From contig RPFO01000076.1 in assembly GCA_009746045.1 (NCBI GenBank), positions 3,574,920 to 3,638,919 on the forward strand: DNA of 64,000 nt. Reading direction: 5' to 3'. This document shows, in pieces, positions 10,362 through 21,698 of the stretch (position 1 is the stretch's first letter; the number at the start of each line of letters is the position of its first letter). Source of the stretch: Mesostigma viride. Taxonomy: Eukaryota; Streptophyta; Mesostigmatophyceae; Mesostigmatales; Mesostigmataceae. The notes below the pieces were generated by a model that was not told the origin of the DNA, ran no database searches, and worked only from the letters and a program-made list of their open reading frames with translations. The position numbers and the translations under genes are program-made.

Positions 10362-11245
10362 TTAGGTGAAATAGTGCCGGAACGTTTTTGCCGTTGGGGC
10401 AAATCGGGCCGGAACACTATTTTGCCCGGATTCACCACTTCCGAGCACCCAAGTGAATTCGGCCGAATTCACTTGGGTGCTCGGAAGTGGTGAATCCGGG
10501 CAAAATAGTGTTCCGGCCCGATTTGCCCCAACGGCAAAAACGTTCCGGCACTATTTCACCTAACTAAAACCTGGCCCCGTGGAGGGGGAGTCGAATAGAC
10601 CTGGAGACAACCGCCTGGGCTACTGCACGCAAATGATATTGCGCCGGAACTGTCTCTGGCAGGTTTCGAACCCCTGACCTCCAAGGTGCACAGGTCTTAG
10701 TTAGGTGAAATAGTGCCGGAACGTTTTTGCCGTTGGGGCAAATCGGGCCCGGCGGAACACTATTTTGCCCGGATTCACCACTTCCGAGCACCCAAGTTAA
10801 TTCGGCCGAATTAACTTGGGTGCTCGGAAGTGGTGAATCCGGGCAAAATAGTGTTCCGGCCCGATTTGCCCCAACGGCAAAAAGGTTCCGGCACTATTTA
10901 ACCTAACTAAGACCTGTGCACCTTGGAGGTCAGGGGTTCGAAACCTGCCAGAGACAGTTCCGGCGCAATATCATTTGCGTGCAGTAGCCCAGGCGGTTGT
11001 CTCCAGGTCTATTCGACTCCCCCTCCACGGGGCCAGGTTTTAGTTAGGTGAAATAGTGTCGGAACGTTTTTGCCGTTGGGGCAAATCGGGCCGGAACACT
11101 ATTTTGCCCGGATTCACCACTTCCGAGCACCCAAGTTAATTCGGCCGAATTAACTTGGGTGCTCGGAAGTGGTGAATCCGGGCAAAATAGTGTTCCGGCC
11201 CGATTTGCCCCAACGGCAAAAACGTTCCGGCACTATTTCACCTAA
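10362..11245. repeat. Nested palindrome: three hairpin elements separated by inverted tRNA-like spacers
   Basis: Three near-perfect palindromes of about 200 bp lie at 10362-10563, 10701-10906 and 11044-11245. Each starts TTAGGTGAAATAGTG and is centred on TTCGGCCGAA. They are separated by two spacers of about 137 bp (10564-10700 and 10907-11043) that are reverse complements of each other, so the whole block is one palindrome of about 880 bp. The spacers contain GGGGTTCGAAACC, a B-box-like sequence, and TAGCCCAGGCGG, an A-box-like sequence, so they look tRNA-derived. No coding capacity. Confidence 0.85.
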
Positions 11246-11689
11246 CTGCTAGCTAAACCCTGCACACATCTCGGTAGAGTCAGCTAAGCCGATCCTAATC
11301 CACATCTGGCATCCATCCCTTTAGTCTAGTTGCCATGGAGCGTTTCTTGGTCTCGCACATGTCGATCATGGTGGTGCTAGGCTTTCACTTGGGTCACCCT
11401 TTCCATGTTTGCTATGCCTTTGGTCTGGTTAGGTTATAGGTGTAGATGTGCACATACTGCATTTGCCGAGTTTCTAATCGGTGCTCCTGTTTGATGCTTT
11501 TTTTCCCCTTCATATCGTTTCGACGTTTGCATGCTACCTGCCGGATTATAACATCGGACGTTGCTACCTGCCTGCATAACGATAGTTTGCAAGAAATCTT
11601 CATTTTGCCGAAACACAAAAAAAGGTGATCTTTTGCCGCAACGTGGATGGTAGGCTGACTAAAATTGTTCTATCAAAACGGCGTTTACA
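11246..11689. other. Unassigned region before the minisatellite
   Basis: No gene is supported. It contains the right copy of the direct repeat (11607-11682). Confidence 0.4.
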
Positions 11690-12299
11690 TGTGGGGGGGT
11701 GCTGGCCTGAATAACTAAATGTGGGGGGGTGCTGTCATGAATGAATACATGTGGGGGTGTGCTGCTACGTATAAATGCATGTGCGGGGGGGTGATGGCAT
11801 GAATAATAAATGTGGGGGGGTGCTGCTACGTATCAATACATGTGGTGGGGGTGATGGCATGAATAATTAAATGTGGGGGGGGTGATGGCATGAATAATTA
11901 AATGTGGGCGGGTGCTGGCATGAATAAATGAATGTGGGGGTGTGATGGCATGAATAATTAAATGTGGGGGGGTGCTGCTACGTATAAATACATGTGGGGG
12001 GTTGCTGGCATGAATAAATAAATGTGTGGGGGTGATGCTACGTATAAATACATGTGGAGGGGTGCTGCTACGTATCAATACATGTGGTGGGGGTGATGCT
12101 ACGTATCAATACATGTGTGGGGGGGTGATGGCATGAATAATTTAATGTGGGGGGTGCTGGCGTGAATTAATAAATGTGGGGGGGTGCTGCTACGTATAAA
12201 TACATGTTGGGGGGTGCTGGCATGAATAATTTAACGTGGGAGGTGCTGGCATGAATAAATAAATGTAAGGGGTTGCTGGCATGAATAAATGAAAGTGGG

Positions 12300-15200
12300 G
12301 GGTTGCTGGCATGAATAATTAAATGTGGAGGGGTGCTGCTACGTATACATGCATGTGGGGGGTTGCTGGCATGAATAAATAAATGTGGGGGGGTGCTGGC
12401 ATGAATAATTAAATGTGGGGGGGTGCTGGCATGAATAAATGAATGTGGGGGTGTGATGGCATGAATAATTAAATGTGGGGGGGTGCTGCTACGTATAAAT
12501 ACATGTGGCCGGGGGGGTGATGCTACGTATAAATACATGTTGGGGGGTGCTGGCATGAATAATTAAATGTGGGGGGGTGATGGCATGAATAATTAAATGT
12601 GGGGGGTGCTGGCATGAATAAATGAATGTGGGGGTGTGATGGCATGAATAATTAAATGTGGGGGGGTGCTGCTACGTTAAAATACATGTGGGGGGTTGCT
12701 GGCATGAATAAATAAATGTGGGGGGGTGCTGTCATGAATAATTAAGTGTGGGGGGTTGCTGCTATGTATAAATACATGTGGAGGGGTGCTGCTACGTATC
12801 AATACATGTGGTGGGGGTGATGCTACGTATCAATACATGTGTGGGGGGGGATGGCATGAATACTTTAACGTGGGAGGTGCTGGCATGAATAAATAAATGT
12901 GGGGGGGTGATGGCATGAATAATTAAATGTGGGGGGTGCTGGCATGAATAAATAAATGTGGGGGGGTGATGCTACGTATAAATAAATGTGGGGGGGTGCT
13001 GGCATGAATAATTAAATGTGGGGGGGTGCTGCTACGTATAAATGCATGTGGGGGGTTGCTGGCATGAATGAATGAATGTACGTGGGGGGTTGCTGGCATG
13101 AATAAATATATGTGGGGGGGTGCTGCTACGCATACATGCATGTGGGGGGTTGCTGGCATGAATAAATAAATGTGGGGGGGTGATGGCAGGAATAATTTAA
13201 TGTGGGGGGTGCTGGCATGAATAAATAAATGTGGGGGGGTGATGCTACGTATAAATACATGTGGGGGGTGCTGGCATGAATAATTAAATGTGGGGGGTGC
13301 TGCTACGTATAAATGCATGTGGGGGGTTGCTGGCATGAATAAATGAATGTGGGGGTTGCTGGCATGAATAAATAAATGTGGGGGGTGCTGCTACGTATAC
13401 ATGCATGTGGGGGGTTGCTGGCATGAATAAATGAATGTGGGGGGTGATGGCATGAATATTTAAATGTGGGGGGGTGCTGGCATGAATAAATGAATGTGGG
13501 GGTGTGATGGCATGAATAATTTAACCCCATGTAGGGGGTGCTGCTACGTACAAATACATGTGGGGGGGTGCTGCTACGTAAAAATACATGTGGGGGGTTG
13601 CTGGCATGTTAATAAATGTGGGGGGTTGCTGGCATGAATAAGTAAATGTGGGGGGGTGCTGGCATGAATACATAAATGTGGGGGGTGATGGCATGAATAA
13701 ATAAATGTGGGGGGTTGCTGGCATGAATAAATACATGTGGGGGGGTGATGGCATGAATAATTAAATGTGGGGGGGTGCTGGCATGAATAAATGAATGTGG
13801 GGGGGTGATGGCATGAATAATTAAACGTGGGGGGGTGCTGCTACGTATAAATGCATGTGGGGGGTTGCTGGCATGAATAAATATATGTGGGGGGTGCTGT
13901 CATGAAAAATTAAATGTGGGGGGTGCTGCTACGTATAAATACATGTGGGGGGTGATGCTACGTATCAATACATGTGGGGGTTGCTGTCGTGAATTTAATT
14001 AAATGTGGGGGGTTGCTGGCATGAATAAATAAATGTGGGGGGTTGCTGGCATGAATAAATAAATGTGGGGGGTGATGGCATGAATAATTAAATGTGGGGG
14101 GGTGCTGCTACGTATAAATACATGTGGGGGGGTGCTGGCATGAATAATTAAATATGTGGGGGGGTGCTGGCATGAATAAATAAATGTGGGGGGTGATGCT
14201 ACGTATAAATACATGTGGGGGGTTGCTGGCATGAATAAATAAATGTGGGGGGTTGCTGGCATGAATAAATAAATGTGGGGGGTTGCTGGCATGAATAAAT
14301 AAATGTGTGCGGGTTATGGCATGAATAATTAAATGTGGGGGGGTGCAGGCATGAGTTAGTGGGGGGTGCTGCTACGTATAAATGCATGTGGGGGGTGATG
14401 CTACGTATCAATACATGTGGGGGGTTGCTGGCATGAATAAATAAATGTGGGGGGGTGATCCATGCATGAATAATTAAATATGGGGGGTGATGGCATGAAC
14501 TATTAAATGTGGGGGGTGCTGCTACGTATAAATGCATGTGGGGGGTGCTGGCATGAATAAATAAATGTGGGGGGGGCTGGCATGAATAAATAAATGTGGG
14601 GGTGATGGCATGAATAATTAAATGTGGGGGGTTGCTGGCATGAATAAATAAATGTGGGGGGTGCTGCTACGTATAAATAAATGTTGGGGGGTGCTGGCAT
14701 GAATAATTAAATGTGGGGGGGTGCTGGCATGAATAAATGAATGTGGGGGGAGTGTGCTGTCGTGAATAATCAAATGTGGGGGGGTGCTGGCATAAATAAA
14801 TACATGTGGGGGGGTGATGGCATGAATAAATGAATGTGGGAGGTGCTGCTACGTATAAATGCATGTGGGGGGTTGCTGGCATGAATAAATAAATGTGGGG
14901 GGTGATGGCATGAATAAATAAATGTGGGGGGGTGATGCTACGTATAAATACATGTGGAGGGGTGCTGCTACGTATCAATACCTGTGGTGGGGGTGATGCT
15001 ACGTATCAATACATGTGTGGGGGGGGATGGCATGAATAATTTAACGTGGGAGGTGCTGGCATGAATAAATAAATGTGGGGGGGTGATGGCATGAATAATT
15101 AAATGTGGGGGGTGCTGGCATGAATTAATAAATGTGGGGGGGTGATGCTACGTATAAATGAATGTGGGGGGGTGCTGGCATGAATAATTTAATGTGGGGG

Positions 15201-18200
15201 GGTGCTGCTACGTATAAATGCATGTGGGGGGTTGCCGGCATGAATAAATGAATGTGGGGGGTTGCTGGCATGAATAAGTAAATGTGGGGGGGTGCTGCTA
15301 CGCATACATGCATGTGGGGGGTTGCTGGCATGAATAAAAAAATGTGGGGGGGTGATGCTACGTATAAATACATGTGGGGGGGTGCTGGCATGAATAAATA
15401 AATGTGGGGGGGTGCTGCTACGTATAAATGCATGTGGGGGGTTGCTGGCATGAATAAATGAATGTGGGGGGTTGCTGGCATGACCAAATAAATGTGGGGG
15501 GGTGCTGCTACGTATACATGCATGTGGGGGGTTGCTGGCATGAATAAATAAATGTGGGGGGGTGATGGCATGAATAATTAAATGTGTGGGGGTGCTGGCA
15601 TGAATAATTAAATGTGGGGGGTGCTGCTACGTATAAATGCATGTGGGGGGTTGCTGGCATGAATAAATAAATGTGGGGGGGTGCTGGCATGAATAATTAA
15701 ATGTGGGGGGTGCTGGCATGAATAAATGAATGTGGGGGTGTGATGGCATGAATAATTAAATGTGGGGGGGTGCTGCTACGTATAAATACATGTGGCCGGG
15801 GGGTGATGCTACGTATAAATACATGTTGGGGGTGCTGGCATGAATAATTAAATGTGGGGGGGTGATGGCATGAATAATTAAATGTGGGGGGTGCTGGCAT
15901 GAATAAATGAATGTGGGGGTGTGATGGCATGAATAATTAAATGTGGGGGGGTGCTGCTACGTTAAAATACATGTGGGGGGTTGCTGGCATGAATAAATAA
16001 ATGTGGGGGGGTGCTGTCATGAATAATTAAGTGTGGGGGGTTGCTGCTATGTATAAATACATGTGGAGGGGTGCTGCTACGTATCAATACATGTGGTGGG
16101 GGTGATGCTACGTATCAATACATGTGTGGGGGGGATGGCATGAATACTTTAACGTGGGAGGTGCTGGCATGAATAAATAAATGTGGGGGGGTGATGGCAT
16201 GAATAATTAAATGTGGGGGTGCTGGCATGAATAAATAAATGTGGGGGGGTGATGCTACGTATAAATAAATGTGGGGGGTGCTGGCATGAATAATTAAATG
16301 TGGGGGGGTGCTGCTACGTATAAATGCATGCGGGGGGTTGCTGGCATGAATAAATGAATGTACGTGGGGGTTGCTGGCATGAATAAATATATGTGGGGGG
16401 GTGCTGCTACGCATACATGCATGTGGGGGGTTGCTGGCATGAATAAATAAATGTGGGGGGTGATGGCAGGAATAATTTAATGTGGGGGTGCTGGCATGAA
16501 TAAATAAATGTGGGGGGGTGATGCTACGTATAAATACATGTGGGGGGGTGCTGGCATGAATAATTAAATGTGGGGGGTGCTGCTACGTATAAATGCATGT
16601 GGGGGGTTGCTGGCATGAATAAATGAATGTGGGGGGTTGCTGGCATGAATAAATAAATGTGGGGGGGTGCTGCTACGTATACATGCATGTGGGGGGTTGC
16701 TGGCATGAATAAATGAATGTGGGGGGGTGATGGCATGAATATTTAAATGTGGGGGGGTGCTGGCATGAATAAATGAATGTGGGGGTGTGATGGCATGAAT
16801 AATTTAATGTAGGGGGTGCTGCTACGTACAAATACATGTGGGGGGGTGCTGCTACGTAAAAATACATGTGGGGGGTTGCTGGCATGTTAATAAATGTGGG
16901 GGGTTGCTGGCATGAATAAGTAAATGTGGGGGGGTGCTGGCATGAATACATAAATGTGGGGGGGTGATGGCATGAATAAATAAATGTGGGGGTTGCTGGC
17001 ATGAATAAATACATGTGGGGGGTGATGGCATGAATAATTAAATGTGGGGGGGTGCTGGCATGAATAAATGAATGTGGGGGGTGATGGCATGAATAATTAA
17101 ACGTGGGGGGTGCTGCTACGTATAAATGCATGTGGGGGGTTGCTGGCATGAATAAATATATGTGGGGGGTGCTGTCATGAAAAATTAAATGTGGGGGGGT
17201 GCTGCTACGTATAAATACATGTGGGGGGGTGATGCTACGTATCAATACATGTGGGGGGTTGCTGTCGTGAATTTAATTAAATGTGGGGGGTTGCTGGCAT
17301 GAATAAATAAATGTGGGGGGTTGCTGGCATGAATAAATAAATGTGGGGGGGTGATGGCATGAATAATTAAATGTGGGGGGGTGCTGCTACGTATAAATAC
17401 ATGTGGGGGGGTGCTGGCATGAATAATTAAATATGTGGGGGGGTGCTGGCATGAATAAATAAATGTGGGGGGGTGATGCTACGTATAAATACATGTGGGG
17501 GGGTGATGCTACGTATAAATACATGTGGGGGGTTGCTGGCATGAATAAATAAATGTGGGGGTTGCTGGCATGAATAAATAAATGTGGGGGGTTGCTGGCA
17601 TGAATAAATAAATGTGTGCGGGTTATGGCATGAATAATTAAATGTGGGGGGGGTGCAGGCATGAGTTAGTGGGGGGGTGCTGCTACGTATAAATGCATGT
17701 GGGGGGTGATGCTACGTATCAATACATGTGGGGGGTTGCTGGCATGAATAAATAAATGTGGGGGGGTGATCCATGCATGAATAATTAAATGTGGGGGGGT
17801 GATGGCATGAACTATTAAATGTGGGGGGGTGCTGCTACGTATAAATGCATGTGGGGGGGTGCTGGCATGAATAAATAAATGTGGGGGGGGGCTGGCATGA
17901 ATAAATAAATGTGGGGGGTGATGGCATGAATAATTAAATGTGGGGGTTGCTGGCATGAATAAATAAATGTGGGGGGTGCTGCTACGTATAAATAAATGTT
18001 GGGGGTGCTGGCATGAATAATTAAATGTGGGGGGGGTGCTGGCATGAATAAATGAATGTGGGGGGAGTGTGCTGTCGTGAATAATCAAATGTGGGGGGGT
18101 GCTGGCATAAATAAATACATGTGGGGGGTGATGGCATGAATAAATGAATGTGGGAGGTGCTGCTACGTATAAATGCATGTGGGGGTTGCTGGCATGAATA

Positions 18201-18915
18201 AATAAATGTGGGGGTGTGATGGCATGAATAAATAAATGTGGGGGGTGATGCTACGTATAAATACATGTGGAGGGGTGCTGCTACGTATCAATACCTGTGG
18301 TGGGGGTGATGTCACGTATCAATACATGTGTGGGGGGGATGGCATGAATAATTTAACGTGGGAGGTGCTGGCATGAATAAATAAATGTGGGGGGTGATGG
18401 CATGAATAATTAAATGTGGGGGGTGCTGGCATGAATTAATAAATGTGGGGGGGTGATGCTACGTATAAATGAATGTGGGGGGGTGCTGGCATGAATAATT
18501 TAATGTGGGGGGTGCTGCTACGTATAAATGCATGTGGGGGGTTGCCGGCATGAATAAATGAATGTGGGGGGTTGCTGGCATGAATAAGTAAATGTGGGGG
18601 GGTGCTGCTACGCATACATGCATGTGGGGGGTTGCTGGCATGAATAAATAATGTGGGGGGGTGATGCTACGTATAAATACATGTGGGGGGGTGCTGGCAT
18701 GAATAAATAAATGTGGGGGGGTGCTGCTACGTATAAATGCATGTGGGGGGTTGCTGGCATGAATAAATGAATGTGGGGGTTGCTGGCATGACCAAATAAA
18801 TGTGGGGGGTGCTGCTACGTATACATGCATGTGGGGGGTTGCTGGCATGAATAAATAAATGTGGGGGGGTGATGGCATGAATAATTAAATGTGTGGGGGT
18901 GCTGGCATGAATAAT
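12300..18915. repeat. 3.3-kb higher-order duplication inside the minisatellite
   Basis: Rare unit variants recur in the same order about 3.3 kb apart: TGGCCGGGG at 12506 and 15793, TTGCTGTCGT at 13981 and 17259, GGGTGCAGGC at 14341 and 17651, TTGCCGGC at 15232 and 18542, TGACCAAATA at 15481 and 18789. Offsets drift from about 3,278 to 3,310 bp because G-run lengths differ. Confidence 0.85.
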
Positions 18916-19021
18916 TAAATGTGGGGGGTGCTGCTACGTATAAATAAATGTTGGGGGGTGCTGGCATGAATAATTAAATGTGGGGGGGGTGCTGGCATGA
19001 ATATATAAATGTGGGGGGGTG

Positions 19022-19876
19022 ATTAATTAATTAATTAATAGACACGTGACTGCGTCACGTGAGCATAAGTCCTCAGTGGGAGGGGAACATGGGATGGAAT
19101 GGATGGTATAGGCTATCTAGGTCCTAGTTACAGGGGTGTGGGCACCGCGGCCCGAATCGCTATGAATGCCATACTTGGTCACACGCGGAGCCCCCACAGA
19201 CTTGGGGGTGGTCTCCTTCATCACTACTTGCCATCTATCCTTGCGCACCATCTGCCTCCATATTACAGACAAACCAGGAGGCTGCCCGGGGGTGAGCCCG
19301 TCACGTCTAGTGTAGCACATGTCCATGCCGAGTCTATCACGAAAAGTCCACGGGTGGCGGCCCTGCTGTGCGCGGCCGGGGGCACGCCAGGTGAGGACAT
19401 ATCGCCCAGGCTGGGCGGGCTTGGTGCCAGCTAGTCTATTTGATGTATCTACCTGATCTGTGCGGGCCAGGTGCCCGGCTAGGCCCAGGCGCCTGTGCCT
19501 AATAATGTGGGAAACATAGGGCAAATCCGCGTACAAATCCTCATTACTAATGTGCAAACCAAAGGGGATGTTAAGGGCCTGGCGCAGCATCTTGGTGACG
19601 GCGCCGTCGAGTCGTTGCTCCAGCTCCGGCGTCAGTGCCCACGTCTCGGCGCCGTAGGTCAGGATCGTCAGAATGACGACCTCGAAGAGGTCACGCTTGA
19701 CGATCCGGGGTAGGGCGGGGTTGCTCCACCAGCGGCGGTGGTCATGGAGGTGCGCCCACGCCATGCCGATCCGTGTCGTCATGTCGTCCTCGCAGTCGGG
19801 AAGCCAACTGCCGAGCAGCTTGAAGCGGCCTGAAGGAGGGTAGTTGACCTCGGCATCGTCTAAGAGGCGGAGTGTG
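19022..19876 (-). mobile_element. 5'-truncated LINE (copy a) inserted in the minisatellite
   Basis: The 3' tail is a short run of TTAA repeats at 19022-19039, followed on the minus strand by a 3' UTR with the hairpin CACGTGAC-TGC-GTCACGTG (19043-19061) and then the C-terminal part of ORF2. Similarity to the LINE at 46.2-49.6 kb ends at the minisatellite junction (CGGAGTGTG), so the copy is truncated at its 5' end. Confidence 0.85.
19117..19873 (-). pseudogene. C-terminal fragment of LINE ORF2 (post-RT region)
   Basis: Open on the minus strand from the satellite junction to a stop at 19117. It encodes the region after the RT catalytic motif: LRLLDDAEVNYPPSG, RRWWSNPALPRIVKRDLF, TYGAETWAL and the Arg/His-rich HIIRHRRLGLAGHLAR typical of the end of non-LTR reverse transcriptases. 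The catalytic YADD block is missing, so it cannot be active. It matches copy b at 46.5-47.4 kb almost residue for residue. Confidence 0.85.
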
Positions 19877-21339
19877 ATGGCATGAATAAATGAATGTGGG
19901 GGTGTGATGGCATGAATAATTAAATGTGGGGGGGTGCTGCTACGTATAAATACATGTGGGGGGGTGCTGCTACGTATAAATACATGTGGGGGGTTGCTGG
20001 CATGAATAAATAAATGTGGGGGGGTGCTGGCATGAATAAATAAATGTGGGGGGTGATGGCATGAATAAATAAATGTGGGGGGTGATGGCATGAATAAATA
20101 AATGTGGGGGGTTGCTGGCATGAATAAATAAATGCGGGGGGGGGGTGATGGCATGAATAAATAAATGTGGGGGGGTGCTGCTACGTATAAATGCATGTGG
20201 GGGGGTGCTGGCATGAATAATTAAATGTGGGGGGTGCTGCTACGTATAAATACATGTGGGGGGGTGATGCTACGTATCAATACATGTGGGGGGTTGCTGG
20301 CATGAATAAATAAATGTTGGGGGTTGCTGGCATGAATAAAAAAATGTGGGGGGTTGCTGGCATGAATAAATAACTGTGGGGGGGTGATGGCATGAATAAT
20401 TGAAAGTGGGGGGGTGATGGCATGAATAAATAAATGTGGGGGGGTGCTGGCACGAATAAATAAATGTGGGGGTTGCTGGCATGAATAAATAAATGTGGGG
20501 GGTGATGCTACGTATCAATACATGTGGGGGGTTGCTGGCATGAATAAATAAATGTGGGGGGTTGCTGGCATGAATAAATAAATGTGGGGGGTGATGGCAT
20601 GAATAAATAAATGTGTGGGGGTGATGGCATGAATAAATAAATGTGGGGGGTGATGGCATGTATTATTAAATGTGGGGGGGTGCTGCTACGTATAAATGCA
20701 TGTGGGGGGTTGCTGGCATGAATAAATAAATGTGGGGGGTTGCTAGCATGAATAAATAAATGTGGGGGGGTGATGGCATGAATAATTAAATGTGGGGGGG
20801 TGATGGCATGAATTATTAAATGTGGGGGGGTGCTGCTACGTATAAATGCATGTGGGGGGTTGCTGGCATGAATAAATAAATGTGGGGGGGTGCTGGCATG
20901 AATAAATAAATGTGGGGGGGTGATGGCATGAATAATTAAATGTGGGGGGATGATGGCATGATATGTGAAATGTGGGGGGTGCTGCTACGTATAAATAAAT
21001 GTTGGGGGGTGCTGGCATGAATAATTAAATGTGTGGGGGGGTGCTGGCATGAATAAATGAATGTGGGGGGGTGCTGTCATGAATAATTAAGTGTGGGGGG
21101 GTGCTGGCATGAATAAATACATGTGGGGGGTGATGGCATGAATAAATAAATGTGGGAGGTGCTGCTACGTATAAATGCATGTGGGGGGTTGTTGGCATGA
21201 ATAAATAAATGTGGGGGGGTGCTGGCATGAATAGTTAAATGTGGGGGGGTGATGGCATGAATTATTAAATGTGGGGGGGTGCTGGCATGAATAAATTTTT
21301 GTTGTGCACTGTTCTTCATTGTTGTGATAGAATTCACTC

Positions 21340-21698
21340 ATGTACGTAAGGGTCTCGCTGCGGGTAGACCCTCGGAATTTTGTTTTTGTATTGACGTAAG
21401 GGTCTCGCTGCAGCGAGACCCCAAGGAATGTCAATTTTTCATGTTTTCATGATGGGGGGGTCTTTCTTTTCTCACCCTTAAAATGATTTTTTTTTTTATC
21501 GACGTTAGGGTCTCGCTGCAGCGAGACCCCTACGAATGTCGACTTTTAATGTTTGCAAGATGGGAGGGGGCTTTCTTCGCTCACACTAAAAATGATTTGT
21601 TTTTGTTTGACGTTAGGGTCTCGCTGCAGCGAGACCCCAAGGAATGTATACTTTTTATGTTTGCATGATGGGAGGTTGCTTTCTTCGCTCACCCTAGA
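21340..21698. repeat. 108-bp tandem array carrying the 22-bp palindrome
   Basis: Palindromes start at 21350 (variant), 21400, 21508 and 21616. The last three are spaced exactly 108 bp apart and are perfect (GGGTCTCGCTGCAG plus complement). Each unit also has AATGATTTGTTTTTG and a CTTTCTTCGCTCAC block. The next unit resumes at 23846 after the inserted DIRS-like element. The array probably lies in an intron or leader of the gene that begins at about 24038. Confidence 0.85.

Larger units (their letters stand above)
11690..21295. repeat. Minisatellite of about 31 bp, 9.6 kb
   Basis: Roughly 300 units of 29-33 bp. Three main variants alternate: GCTGGCATGAATAAATAAAT, GCTGCTACGTATAAATACAT and GATGGCATGAATAATTAAAT, each followed by GTG and a run of five to eight G. 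Unit length varies mainly through the G run. Many open frames cross it, giving monotonous His/Pro/Ser/Tyr-rich translations, because the unit is often near a multiple of three; none is a gene. The array is interrupted by a LINE 3' end at 19022-19876. Confidence 0.95.

Noticed and set aside
10564..11043. Functional or permuted tRNA gene
   Set aside because: A-box-like and B-box-like blocks are present in both spacers, but T-stem pairs fail and no acceptor stem can be formed.
12300..18915. CRISPR-like appearance of regularly spaced repeats
   Set aside because: Units are contiguous with no unique spacers, the context is eukaryotic and there are no cas genes.
11833..20659. Many His/Pro/Ser/Tyr-rich open frames on the minus strand
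   Set aside because: They are translations of the 31-bp minisatellite in shifting frames, with no start context, domains or codon structure.
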